From: an uncultured Clostridia bacterium
GTDB taxonomy: Bacteria > Bacillota > Clostridia > TANB77 > CAG-465
NCBI GenBank assembly: GCA_944388585.1
Contig: CALXJI010000004.1
Coordinates: 1 to 64,000 of the forward strand
DNA length: 64,000 nt
Direction of reading: 5' to 3'
This document shows, in pieces, positions 38,901 through 47,963 of the stretch. The notes beneath the pieces were generated by a model. That model did no database searches, was not told the DNA's origin, and saw only the letters and a list, made by a program, of their open reading frames with translations. Numbering within the stretch: the stretch's first letter is position 1; every line of letters starts with the position of its first letter. The position numbers and the translations under genes are program-made.

Positions 38901-41900
38901 CTATCTGCTCTTTCAGGAATATGCGTATTTGTAAATGTATAATTGTCTTGTGTAACTTGAACACTTGTTGTATATTGTGCAACCTGTGGTTCATTTACCT
39001 CATAATTTATTACATTTCCATCTTTATATACATCTAAATTATCAAAAGAAGATGTCCATCCATTTTCATCATTTAATACAAGCTCTTTAAAATACTCTCC
39101 ATTTGCTGTTAATGTAATAACTAGCTCATCTGGTCTTTTTCCATCTTGGTCATTATTATCATCCCATACTTTAGTTACATTAATAGTTTTCTTTTCTGGT
39201 TCATGTACATTTGTTATTGTCCATTTTCTTAATGCATCATTATAATCCATATGCACTTCATAATCTTGTACAACTTCTTCTTCAACTGTATAGTCTATTA
39301 TCTCTCCTTGACTATACATATCTATACTTGTCCAATTATAACTCCATCCGTTTTCATCACTTAAAGTTATCTCATCAGCAATTTCACCATTAGCAAGTAA
39401 ATATATTTGTAAACTAGTTGGTCTTTTCCCATCTTGGTTATTATTATCATCCCATATTTTTTCTACACTTAATGTTGTCTTTTTAGTTTCATGAGTATTT
39501 ATTATATTAAATCCTTGTTGAGTTTCTTCAACACTTGTAGTGTACTCAGGTGTCATTTCTTCATCTACTGTATAATCTATTAAAATACCATTTTCATATA
39601 CAGGTAAATCTTCTACAATAGATTGCCAATTATTAGTTTCACTTAATTCTATGTTTTCAATTAATACTCCATCAGCTTTTAATACTGCATTTATACTACC
39701 TGGTCTTAGCCCATCTTGATCATTATTATCTTGCCATATTTTATTTATAACTATATCTTTAGTCTCTGGTATATGGATATTTGTTACTATAAATTTATCT
39801 CCTTGATTTATGTAACTTACACTATATCCATCTACATTTGACTCTTCAATTGTATACTCTATTTTGTTACCATTAGAATATACTGGTAAATCAGTAACTT
39901 GCTTAGTCCAATTTTCATCTGTTAATGTAACATTTCTTACTATTTCTTCACCATTTTTTATATTTATACTTACACTATCTGGTCTTAATCCATCTTGATC
40001 ATTATTATCTTCCCATTTTTTCTCTATAGTTATTTCTTTAGTTTCTGGTATATGAGTATTTGTTACTACAATACTATTATCACTATATTGATAATTCATA
40101 GTATATCCATCAACATAAGTTTCAGCTATAGTATAATTTGCAACATTTCCATTTTGATAAACTGGTACTTCAATTTTGGTATTCCAATTATTATTACTAT
40201 TTAATTCAAGTTTTGTATATAAATTTTCATTTACTCTCAATTCTAATTGAACACTATCTGGTCTTAGTCCATCTTGATTGTTATTGTCTTCCCATCTCTT
40301 CTCTATAGTTATTTCTTTAGTTTCTGGTATATGAGTATTTGTTATAACAAAAGTATTATTATCTTTTATACTATATTGAGCTGTGTAACCATTTACTGCA
40401 AGCTCTTCAACAGTATATTCAATTTCATTACCATGTTCATCGTATTTATCTAAATCTTGAATATAAGATATCCAATTATTTTCAGATTCTAATGTAATAT
40501 CTTTAAACTTAACACCATTTAATTTTAACTCTACTGTAATCTCATCTGGTCTTAATCCATCTTGATCATCATTATCATTCCAAGTTTTTTGAACTATTAT
40601 ATCTTTTTGTTCTATCCATTTTGCATAAAGTTCTACATCTTGTGTTACCTTGGTATTAAAATCATAAAGTTTATCTGTAGCACTATCATACCATCCCAAA
40701 AATCTATTATTTTCCTTTGTTGGTAATGTTGGTTGCGGTGCAACCCCATTATAATTTACGTTTGTTTGATAAATTTCTTGTGTTATTTGTGTATATATAT
40801 TACTTGTATCTGTCCACTCTCCACCTTGAGTATCATAACTTACATTATATACACTATTTTTAAAATATAAATTTAAAACTGCCTTATTTCCAGATGCAAC
40901 AATAGCCATTAATGCTGTTGTTGTCTTGTCATCAAATTCATGTCCTATATACAAAGGATTATCTTGTGGTAAATAATTATAATAATCTGTTGCATATATA
41001 TACTTACCTACAGAATCTGTTCCAGAATTTGTATAATCTGGTGTTGTAGGATAAGTTCCATCTTCTTTCATAAAGTAAAAATTCACTTCATATTCACCTT
41101 GTCTTTTTACAGGTGAATAGTAGAAAAATATGCTATTATCACTTGAATCTAAACTTTCTGAATTTGCCTCTAAAACTGTTGATTTAATAAACGAATCAAC
41201 TTCATAACCATCAATTTCGATACTTTCCTCTGTTATAGTTAAACTATCAAGAGATGTTACTGTCTTTACTATAGAAGGTGATAAAAACTCATCTTCTGGT
41301 GGTATGTCGCCATTATTATATCTTTTTCCTGTATCTAACAAGTAATAAATAGTATATGATATCTTTTCTTGAGGTGTATAGAAGAAATATATAACATTAT
41401 CTTCTGGATTTTGCGAAGTTGTCAATGTTATTTGCTTAGAATATCCATCAACAATAAGCATATTTACACCATTTCTTTCTACATATTCTGCTGTTTCTGT
41501 AACAGTTGTACCATATTTTATATTATTTACTACTTTATCTGGTAATAAATATTCTGGATTTTGATATCTATCTAAATCTGTAATAAGCTTACCATTTTCA
41601 TCAAACTGAGCAAGTACATATTTTACTGTATAAGAGCCTTCATCTCTTGCTTCCCAATTAACTTCTAATACTAAATTATCATAAACTTTCTGAGAAGCAC
41701 TAAATAAATATTCAATATATTTTCCATCCTTATCTGTATAATACCATCCTTTAAATTCGTATCCTTCTCTTGTTGGCTGTTGTGGTACAACAAGTGTTGA
41801 TCCTGATGAAACACTTAAATTATATGTACCATTTTCATATACATAACTGCCATCTGTTTCATTCCATACTCCATCATTTACATCAAATGATACATTAAAC

Positions 41901-44053
41901 TCAGGTACTTTCCAATTAGCATATAATGTTAAATTAGATGATATAACAGTATCAGCTTCGTTATCCCATTGCATTGGTATACTATTAGAAATATCTAAAT
42001 ACCAACCTTCAAACTGTCTTTCTTTTGTCTCAGAAGTAACTAATGGGTATTCAAATTTATTAAATAAATCTTCTTGCCATTGCTGATAAAGATTTTCTAA
42101 AGAAGATATATTAGCACCGTGTTTTGCATATAGTCTTCCATTTTCTAAATATATTCCTTCCTTATTTAATTGTTCAGGTATGCTAGATGGATTATACTCA
42201 CCACTTACATTAAATAACGTTATATCATATTCATTTCTATCATAGTAAAACCATATATCTGTAGGATTATCTTGAGTTCCCCCATTATTTTGTGTATAAG
42301 TTTTTCCTATAAGATTATATCCATAAAAATTAGGTCCATTTTGTCCAGATGCTACATTAGTTGTTCTAACAATAGTTGTAGAATCTTCTACATAAAATTT
42401 ATTTTCTCCAGTGTTTTCATTTGTATATGAAGATCCTGTATCAGTAGTCTGATCAAATGCCTCATACATATAATGATATCTAAAATATCTTGGTCCTGTA
42501 CTCCAGTATCCATAAAGTTCATGTTCTACACTTGGGTTAGTAGGATCTATTATTAATTCTTGTGACATTATAGGATAAAGTCCTAAAACATTTTTATTAG
42601 TATGTGTATCCCAATAAATAGAATCATCACTTGTTCCCCAACTTACAAAATAATAAGTTGTATTACCATTTGTTGTATTTGATACATCTGATACAGTAGG
42701 CCATAAATCTGTAAGATATGCTTCATATTTTGCTGTTATTGTATATTCATTATTTTTATATACATTTCCATTTTTGTTAATAGTAGCCGCAGAATTTACC
42801 TGCGTCCAATTACATGCGTTTTCACTTCCACCAGTTTGAGTGGCAATTTGATATGTAATTTCATCATCTTCCCACCACCAATCTGCTTCATCAATAATTG
42901 TTCTACCTACCATAAATCTTAATGTGTATTCTTTTCTATCATAATAAACATTAACATTAGTTGTACCATCTCCTGATACTTGAACATTAAAATTTGGTAA
43001 ACTTAATAACTCATTATATTCAAAATAGTCTTTCTCGTCTCCTTTTATATTTTCAAAACCTTGCTCAATAGCATTATTTAAGTTTGCTACATCAGATACT
43101 AATGTCTCTGACTCTACATTTCTTACAGTATACATTCCCGCATTTGAATATGAATCGTTATTTGCATTTTCTATCATATATGTAATTGTAAAACTTGTTT
43201 GCTCTATATCCCAATCTGCTCTAAAATAAACATCATTATTTGGCATAGTTATTGGTGCTTGAATAACATTACCCGTATCTCTATCAATACACTTCCAACC
43301 TAAAAAACTATATCCACTTCTTTGAGGTATATATTCACTCAAATCTATATTTCCCTCATAAATCATAGATATTGGCTCAAAGTATGTACCACCGTTAGAG
43401 TCTAAATATATATAATTATAATTTCTATCATAATACAAAGAAAGTTCTGTAGTTCCGTCCTTATTAACAGAAGATTCTATGACAGACTTATCTCTATTGA
43501 AAGTATAACCCTCATATTCAATAACTTCTGTTGATACATTATCTCCAATAAATACATTATCACTAAAAGTCTGTTCATATCCTACATCATATGAGCCATC
43601 AACATTTTGTAAATAATGCACTACTTTATATGAAGAAGGTGCTGGAATATATGTTATTGTATAATATATTCTATAAATATTTGTACCTTCTTGTTTAGTT
43701 ATTTCAACATAATCTAAATTACTTATTCTGTATAAAAAACTATCATCTATTGTCTCATTTATAGCTGTAATATTTGATGTATATCCATCCAGTTGTGGAA
43801 TTTGTATATTTAAGTCTTCGCCATTTTCATATACATATACATCTTTACTATCTGCCATATTACCATTTTGATACATATACTTTAAAGTTACAACATATGC
43901 TAGCTGATTTTCATCATAAATGGTAGAATTTCCTATTTGTTCATCCACTGTAGAAAATCTTTCAAAAACGTTAGTCTTAAAAACAGCTACATACATCAAG
44001 ACAGCCATAAAGACAGATATAATACAAATCTTCTTCATCCTGTTTCTATTCAT
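35945..44053 (-). CDS. Giant pilus adhesin with twelve CnaB-type repeats
   Basis: The 2,702-residue surface protein starts with a signal peptide (about 1-34). Residues about 35-1150 hold MucBP-like and Listeria-Bacteroides (Flg_new) repeats, for example SYDTQGGEW...GWYDSATDKLYDFNTKVTQ and TREGYEFKGWYYTDKDG. Residues about 1153-2300 are twelve tandem CnaB-type domains, each opening K-x-W-x-D-x-x-x-x-D-G-x-R-P and ending in a TNTH-like Asn motif, typical of Lys-Asn isopeptide bonds. Two repeats with ITPNEGYKISKITING follow, then a MucBP domain (about 2478), an FctA-like domain (about 2547) and the sorting signal YISPTGIVLNILPF with membrane span and basic tail. As first gene of the operon it holds the position of the streptococcal tip adhesin Cpa. 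Overall repeat count and order are seen; ligand and tip position are inferred. Confidence 0.92.
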   Translation of the reverse strand: MNRNRMKKICIISVFMAVLMYVAVFKTNVFERFSTVDEQIGNSTIYDENQLAYVVTLKYMYQNGNMADSKDVYVYENGEDLNIQIPQLDGYTSNITAINETIDDSFLYRISNLDYVEITKQEGTNIYRIYYTITYIPAPSSYKVVHYLQNVDGSYDVGYEQTFSDNVFIGDNVSTEVIEYEGYTFNRDKSVIESSVNKDGTTELSLYYDRNYNYIYLDSNGGTYFEPISMIYEGNIDLSEYIPQRSGYSFLGWKCIDRDTGNVIQAPITMPNNDVYFRADWDIEQTSFTITYMIENANNDSYSNAGMYTVRNVESETLVSDVANLNNAIEQGFENIKGDEKDYFEYNELLSLPNFNVQVSGDGTTNVNVYYDRKEYTLRFMVGRTIIDEADWWWEDDEITYQIATQTGGSENACNWTQVNSAATINKNGNVYKNNEYTITAKYEAYLTDLWPTVSDVSNTTNGNTTYYFVSWGTSDDSIYWDTHTNKNVLGLYPIMSQELIIDPTNPSVEHELYGYWSTGPRYFRYHYMYEAFDQTTDTGSSYTNENTGENKFYVEDSTTIVRTTNVASGQNGPNFYGYNLIGKTYTQNNGGTQDNPTDIWFYYDRNEYDITLFNVSGEYNPSSIPEQLNKEGIYLENGRLYAKHGANISSLENLYQQWQEDLFNKFEYPLVTSETKERQFEGWYLDISNSIPMQWDNEADTVISSNLTLYANWKVPEFNVSFDVNDGVWNETDGSYVYENGTYNLSVSSGSTLVVPQQPTREGYEFKGWYYTDKDGKYIEYLFSASQKVYDNLVLEVNWEARDEGSYTVKYVLAQFDENGKLITDLDRYQNPEYLLPDKVVNNIKYGTTVTETAEYVERNGVNMLIVDGYSKQITLTTSQNPEDNVIYFFYTPQEKISYTIYYLLDTGKRYNNGDIPPEDEFLSPSIVKTVTSLDSLTITEESIEIDGYEVDSFIKSTVLEANSESLDSSDNSIFFYYSPVKRQGEYEVNFYFMKEDGTYPTTPDYTNSGTDSVGKYIYATDYYNYLPQDNPLYIGHEFDDKTTTALMAIVASGNKAVLNLYFKNSVYNVSYDTQGGEWTDTSNIYTQITQEIYQTNVNYNGVAPQPTLPTKENNRFLGWYDSATDKLYDFNTKVTQDVELYAKWIEQKDIIVQKTWNDNDDQDGLRPDEITVELKLNGVKFKDITLESENNWISYIQDLDKYDEHGNEIEYTVEELAVNGYTAQYSIKDNNTFVITNTHIPETKEITIEKRWEDNNNQDGLRPDSVQLELRVNENLYTKLELNSNNNWNTKIEVPVYQNGNVANYTIAETYVDGYTMNYQYSDNSIVVTNTHIPETKEITIEKKWEDNNDQDGLRPDSVSINIKNGEEIVRNVTLTDENWTKQVTDLPVYSNGNKIEYTIEESNVDGYSVSYINQGDKFIVTNIHIPETKDIVINKIWQDNNDQDGLRPGSINAVLKADGVLIENIELSETNNWQSIVEDLPVYENGILIDYTVDEEMTPEYTTSVEETQQGFNIINTHETKKTTLSVEKIWDDNNNQDGKRPTSLQIYLLANGEIADEITLSDENGWSYNWTSIDMYSQGEIIDYTVEEEVVQDYEVHMDYNDALRKWTITNVHEPEKKTINVTKVWDDNNDQDGKRPDELVITLTANGEYFKELVLNDENGWTSSFDNLDVYKDGNVINYEVNEPQVAQYTTSVQVTQDNYTFTNTHIPERADRVVKKVWRDGSNKENTRPDSVSFRLLKNGKYITDVITLTADNMVDNFDEWEYTFEDLFVYENGKKINYTVEEIEVPQGYGVIYNQENLTMYNAYPPELEVSVEKVWNDEENADGIRPEKISVQLYADGKPYEIDGQNIGYVELSEENNWHYTWGFIEKYNNNGERYNYTLEEVNVGNDGYTTDISVKDELNPEFQFTYVVTNTHVPEKISKTVTKIWDDNNNQDGKRPESVTVRLLANGKEVRNTTLSQDNGWTYTFEDVNVKENGQPIEYTVVEDSIDGYTPNIVDNGDNTFTITNTHIPQKRTINIQKVWQDNENQDGLRPNNIEVTLKADGEVKETFNITADENWKKIIENLDVYKNGDIIDYTLEETSVNGYSVEYQINGNEYKIINTHIPQKRTINIQKIWQDDNNRDGIRPANVVLTLKNGNEIIRDNIILNKSNNWTTQINELDKYQDGIEINYTLEEQRVSGYSTTYDYDLENNNITITNEHTPQTKTIKVTKEWNDEEDLYNKRPESIDIDLYANNTFLQTVSIEEASNWEVNIGGLYQKEDGKDINYTVVEHQNDYYTNTISYQEDNIILTNNIITFDITTNVNGIGGTVSGQGLEYYERVVNGDSTQKDIIITPNEGYKISKITINGVEQTLPQDTTVLYTLNKFSNVTENKQIIVEFEKIEYSITTQVIGENGTISGQDDETYEVVKHGENSQKPIIITPNEGYEISKISINGIEQSLPDDPTVAYTLSNFINVKENIHVTVEFKRTQAKVIVSYQTETGKKLTEDITIEGFIGDRYETQEKSFENYVLILKPENAIGIMDKAVTQVTYIYEYRPNICISKIVKGTYADIDKKFEFTVNISDGNSNYNGVIKYELLDSNNDVISQGEILDGHGTVYIGHNERVILYEIPEDLNYTIQELNAIDYDTQINGEYSESKAISDVITQNTTIEFINEKEYISPTGIVLNILPFVLGLIIVVIIGIIIRNKRRKNHDK
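37160..40620 (-). repeat. Tandem array encoding twelve CnaB-type domains
   Basis: Units of about 280-290 bp recur, visible by the phrase encoding D-N-x-x-Q-D-G-x-R-P near 40560, 40275, 39995, 39718, 39435, 39148, 38865, 38575, 38238, 37950, 37670 and 37375. Units are diverged rather than identical at the DNA level, with the strongest conservation in the opening motif and the Asn motif. Confidence 0.8.
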
Positions 44054-44085
44054 ATATCATCCACTACCCCTTATTACGTTAATAT

Positions 44086-44123
44086 ATCATAAATATTATA
44101 TCAAAGCTTGACAACAACCGCAA
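44086..44123 (-). promoter_or_regulatory. Two overlapping promoters before the pilus adhesin gene
   Basis: On the minus strand two sigma-70-type pairs interleave, each with an exact 17-bp spacer: TTGCGG (44118-44123) with TATAAT (44095-44100), and TTGTCA (44109-44114) with TATGAT (44086-44091). The ATG is at 44053. Confidence 0.6.
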
Positions 44124-44142
44124 TATTATTACACGTACAGCA

Positions 44143-44170
44143 CTTTTTTGTTAAAATTGTAACAAAAAAG
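44143..44170. promoter_or_regulatory. Perfect inverted repeat upstream of the pilus promoters
   Basis: CTTTTTTGTTA (44143-44153) and its exact complement (44160-44170) flank six bases. It lies about 20 bp upstream of the -35 elements, so it could be an operator; it also abuts the preceding terminator and may act as a second terminator hairpin. Confidence 0.45.
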
Positions 44171-44195
44171 ACACAATATTTAAACATTTGTGTCT
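44162..44195 (-). terminator. Terminator of the M20 peptidase gene
   Basis: GACACAA (minus strand, 44188-44194) pairs with TTGTGTC (44170-44176) and is followed by six T, right after the stop at 44194. Confidence 0.75.
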
Positions 44196-45222
44196 ATTTA
44201 CATATACTTTGTATAATATTAATATATTTTTCTTTGCAATTTTTTAAACTTTCTATATTCACACGCTCATTAATCTCGTGAGCACTCATAGGACCTACTC
44301 CTAAAATTATTCTATTACAATCACTAATAAAGCTTGCTTCAGTCATAAATCCTGCAGTATAAGTTTTACCTAAAAAATCTATATTATTATAAAAAGTCTT
44401 AACATCTATATCTATTTCATATCTTGCATCATATTTTTTGCAAAGACTATCTAGTTTTTGTTTTATTGCTTCTACATGCTCATTTTTTATAGTTCTAAAA
44501 TCTATATAGCTCATACATTGTGATGCAACTGAATTTATTGCACTACCACCATTTAAAAGTCCAATATTCATGGTAGTATATGGTACTTCATATTCTTTAT
44601 TTATCTCACATTTTATATTTTCATTATAAAACATATCTAATTCATTAAGTAATTTAATCATATTTAAATTTGCACTTTTACCTTTATGGGGAGTACTTGA
44701 ATGCACTTTTATACCATTTGTAAATACCTTTATAGCAAATAATCCCTTACATCCTGTCATAGCTTTATTATCTGTAGGCTCTCCTACTATAACATACTCT
44801 GGTATTTTTACTTTATCTGATACAACTTCTTTTATTCCTGTAAAAGCTATTTCTTCATCATAAGTTATAATTACCTTTATTCCGTATTTTAATTTTTTAA
44901 GATCTATATCACTTAGTGCACTAAGAAAAGCTGCAATGCCTCCTTTCATATCACATGCACCAAGCCCATATAAATTATTTCCTTTTTTAGTTAGAATAAA
45001 TGGATCACTATCCCAACCATCTATATATTCTACAGTATCACTATGCCCTATAAACCCAAGCTTTGGATTTTTTCCATAGCTCATAACAAGATACTTTTTT
45101 CTTTTTTCTACTGTAAATTCTAAATTTTCAAGATAACTTTGTATATAATCTAATATTTCTTTATTTTGTCTATCTTTTATAGTATTAAAACCTACTAAAT
45201 CTTTTAATATTTTTTCTTCCAT
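44194..45222 (-). CDS. M20-family metallopeptidase/deacylase (ArgE/DapE-like)
   Basis: The 342-residue protein has the M20 zinc motifs: IGHSDTVEY with the first metal His/Asp, GLGACDMKGGIAA with the bridging Asp, TYDEEIAFTG with the catalytic Glu pair, VGEPTD, and the C-terminal metal His in SAHEINERV. The dimerisation insert is present (KVFTNGIKVHSSTPHKGKSA). The family hydrolyses N-acyl amino acids or dipeptides; the substrate is not clear. The ATG at 45222 has AAGGAG with a 6-base spacing. Confidence 0.88.
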   Translation of the reverse strand: MEEKILKDLVGFNTIKDRQNKEILDYIQSYLENLEFTVEKRKKYLVMSYGKNPKLGFIGHSDTVEYIDGWDSDPFILTKKGNNLYGLGACDMKGGIAAFLSALSDIDLKKLKYGIKVIITYDEEIAFTGIKEVVSDKVKIPEYVIVGEPTDNKAMTGCKGLFAIKVFTNGIKVHSSTPHKGKSANLNMIKLLNELDMFYNENIKCEINKEYEVPYTTMNIGLLNGGSAINSVASQCMSYIDFRTIKNEHVEAIKQKLDSLCKKYDARYEIDIDVKTFYNNIDFLGKTYTAGFMTEASFISDCNRIILGVGPMSAHEINERVNIESLKNCKEKYINIIQSICK

Positions 45223-45274
45223 AAATTTCTCCTTAATTTTTATATATAATATCACATATTACTCTATTTTAAAA

Positions 45275-45325
45275 GGAAAAAAGAAGTAAACTATAATTTA
45301 ATACCCCATATAGCTTACTCCTTTT
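45275..45325 (-). terminator. Intrinsic terminator after the DUF4153-like gene
   Basis: Arms AGTAAGCTATA and TATAGTTTACT on the minus strand (one G-U pair) with a 13-base loop, followed by a T-rich run. Confidence 0.6.
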
Positions 45326-45340
45326 CACTTTTTTATATCT

Positions 45341-46984
45341 TTATTTTTCTAGAACATATCCATCTATAGAATAATTTTCTATCAATTCATTTACTATATT
45401 ATATCTTATATTAAAATCTGTAATAACAAAGCATCTATTTTCATCTATCATAACTTTATTATTTTGACTAAAATACTCATCAATATTTTCTTTATTAGAT
45501 ATATATTCTCTTACTATACTACTAAGATCTATGCTAAATTCATAACTTTGAGATCTATTTGTAAAAGTTATATTTTTAAAAATAGCATCTAAGTCATCCG
45601 CATCACTAGAATAATCTATTACACTACTAATATCTTTATACATTTTACTGTATCCTTGAACATCTATAATTTCATCATCTTCACTTACAGATATACCTTC
45701 TGTATTTTTTTGTTCTTCATGTTGCTCATTACCAAAGTTTGTTATTTCTTCAATTTCCTCTTGCGTTAAATAATTATTTATTAATGTCTCATTATCTGGA
45801 TTTTGCCTTAAGTATTGATATGCACCTCTAATCTTTTTTTCATCATTTTCTGTCAAAATATCTTTTTCCTTATATATCTTTAAATTATTATATTGACTAT
45901 AAAAAGAAACATCATACATATTGATAAATGGTACATATAAACAAATTACGCTCATACATAAAAATACAATTAAAATATTTTCGATTTTTTCTTTCTTTTT
46001 ATAATATAAAGCAATATATATAATCTCAAATATTATTAGCATTACACCTAAATATCTCATCAATGTAAACCCATATTCTATTACTCTTACAGCTATTGCA
46101 TATATTTGCAACACTATAAATGGTATGAAGAAAAATGGTAAATTTTGACATATCTTACCTAATTTAGTATCCTCTTTAGTATAGTTTGCCATAGTCCAAA
46201 TTGGAAGACCAATTACAAATAATGCTGTAATTACTCCAAACATTTCATTTGAAGGAACATCAAAAGTAATTAAAATTCTAATAATATATAAATATATTAT
46301 CACAAAAGCAGCAATTAATAGTGAAGGTAATAAAGTTTTTACCATAAATTTAAAGAAATTACTCACATCATCTTTAACATTATATAAAGAATAGAATAAA
46401 TTAGGTAAATAATAAAATCCCATAGCAAGCATTTCTGCTATTATAATTAACTCAGATTCACCACCATTTAATACAAAACTAGATAAAAGTGTTACAAGAA
46501 TTGGAAGTGAAATAGCTAATATTATAAAAACAACAGTACTTTTTATTACGTTTGCACATACTCTTGTTACATATTCTTCAAATGACAAATTACTTTTCTT
46601 AAAATTAAAATATACAATAGATACCAGTAAAAAAATGGCATATAATATTATAAATTTTAATACTGGATTATATATACCTCCATATCCATCTTTTCCTATT
46701 AAATATATTAGAGTGCCTGAAATTCCAAATGAAGCAATAACCCCTAAATATATAATTTTACTTTTCTTTTTTGCAATAGTTTCAACTAAAAAAGTACCTA
46801 ATACAAAAAGTTCAATAAATTGTCTAATTAAGACAACTTGTCCACTCAACATATTATCTTGTAATAATAAAAATGTATATATAATTGAACTTAAAAATAT
46901 AATCGTGGTGGTTATACCAAAATCTTTAAATAAATTTTTAAATACACTTTTTAAATTTTTAAACATATTTTTTACTTTTTCCAT
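45341..46984 (-). CDS. DUF4153-like polytopic membrane protein
   Basis: The 547-residue protein has about ten or more hydrophobic spans in the first 370 residues and a soluble, acidic C-terminal part (about 375-547, NEQHEEQKNTEGISVSEDDE). The pattern and segments such as GYGGIYNPVLKFIILY and FYYLPNLFYSLYNVKDDVS resemble DUF4153 proteins, which are of unknown function. It forms its own unit upstream of the M20 gene. Confidence 0.65.
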   Translation of the reverse strand: MEKVKNMFKNLKSVFKNLFKDFGITTTIIFLSSIIYTFLLLQDNMLSGQVVLIRQFIELFVLGTFLVETIAKKKSKIIYLGVIASFGISGTLIYLIGKDGYGGIYNPVLKFIILYAIFLLVSIVYFNFKKSNLSFEEYVTRVCANVIKSTVVFIILAISLPILVTLLSSFVLNGGESELIIIAEMLAMGFYYLPNLFYSLYNVKDDVSNFFKFMVKTLLPSLLIAAFVIIYLYIIRILITFDVPSNEMFGVITALFVIGLPIWTMANYTKEDTKLGKICQNLPFFFIPFIVLQIYAIAVRVIEYGFTLMRYLGVMLIIFEIIYIALYYKKKEKIENILIVFLCMSVICLYVPFINMYDVSFYSQYNNLKIYKEKDILTENDEKKIRGAYQYLRQNPDNETLINNYLTQEEIEEITNFGNEQHEEQKNTEGISVSEDDEIIDVQGYSKMYKDISSVIDYSSDADDLDAIFKNITFTNRSQSYEFSIDLSSIVREYISNKENIDEYFSQNNKVMIDENRCFVITDFNIRYNIVNELIENYSIDGYVLEK

Positions 46985-47013
46985 AACAAACCTATCCTTA
47001 TATTTTTATTTAT

Positions 47014-47925
47014 CTATTCTTTACCAGGATTTAAAGCTTTATTTTTTGTAGATTTACTCATCATTTTTTTAGCTAGTGCACAAATAATCGGATTTGTTGC
47101 AGATACTGCCTCTAAATTCTTTTTAAGTCCTAATACTTTAAGACATGTATCTGTATAATCTACAACCATATCTAGACCAGAAATAAAAGATGCCATATCT
47201 GAATTTAAAAATACCATAGGATATGCCATTTCCTCAGATTTTGCAAGTCTTCCTGCAAGACCTGTTTGAGCAATTAATGCTTCTTCACTTCCTATCATAT
47301 CTTGAAATTCTTGTTTCATTCCAGTATCAGTTGAAGCTGGTAGCACATTGTTAATTCTAATTCCAAGTTTTGCAAACTCTACTGCTTGTTCACATGCAAA
47401 TTGAGATAGGCATCTTTTTGAATACATATATGCAAATGTTGCAGGTGCAGAAGATGCAATTTTTCTAGTTACATTTTCTACTTCTTCCCAAGTCTTTGCA
47501 TGAACTACTTTGTTTTGCTCTTTTTTAAATTTCTTCCATTCAAGTCCTGCTGTCGATGTACAATATACAATAGCATCTCCACTTTTCATTCTTTGTTTTA
47601 AATAATTTAATGTAATGTACATGTTTGCTGTATAATTACAATCAAATGTAGTCCTATAATCTGTCTTTGAGCCAGAAAGACCAGCGACACCAAAAAAACA
47701 ATCTATATGCTCTGGTATTTGTTTAAATGCCTCGTCTATTTGCTCTCTTTTTGCAAGATTACATTCAATAAATTTTTCTATACCCTCTACATTACAAGGA
47801 TTTATATCTAGTGCATATACCTTTGCACCCATATCCACAAGTGTTTCTACTGTAGCTTTTCCCATACCACTAGATGCACCTGTTACCACACAGACTTTGT
47901 CTGTATATCCAAAATAATCTTTCAT
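47014..47925 (-). CDS. SDR-family oxidoreductase (hydroxysteroid/coniferyl alcohol dehydrogenase-like)
   Basis: The 303-residue SDR has TGASSGMG for cofactor binding, ALDINPC with an Asp after the second strand favouring NAD, the CTSTAGLEW Ser region and YMYSKRC with catalytic Tyr and Lys. The insert between the Ser and Tyr (about 40 residues) and the short N-domain (CNLAKREQID directly after the second strand) match the 3-alpha-hydroxysteroid/coniferyl-alcohol dehydrogenase subgroup rather than FabG. The C-terminal 35 residues are an extra tail. It lies 38 bp after a flavin reductase gene, suggesting a shared redox pathway. Confidence 0.85.
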   Translation of the reverse strand: MKDYFGYTDKVCVVTGASSGMGKATVETLVDMGAKVYALDINPCNVEGIEKFIECNLAKREQIDEAFKQIPEHIDCFFGVAGLSGSKTDYRTTFDCNYTANMYITLNYLKQRMKSGDAIVYCTSTAGLEWKKFKKEQNKVVHAKTWEEVENVTRKIASSAPATFAYMYSKRCLSQFACEQAVEFAKLGIRINNVLPASTDTGMKQEFQDMIGSEEALIAQTGLAGRLAKSEEMAYPMVFLNSDMASFISGLDMVVDYTDTCLKVLGLKKNLEAVSATNPIICALAKKMMSKSTKNKALNPGKE

Positions 47926-47963
47926 TTATATCCACCTCTTATTAATTTTTATTATTTATATAA

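Noticed and set aside
37160..40620. Regular repeats of about 280 bp that could suggest a CRISPR or satellite array
   Set aside because: The periodicity is protein-level, each unit encodes a CnaB-type domain in one open frame; repeats are far too long and diverged for CRISPR.
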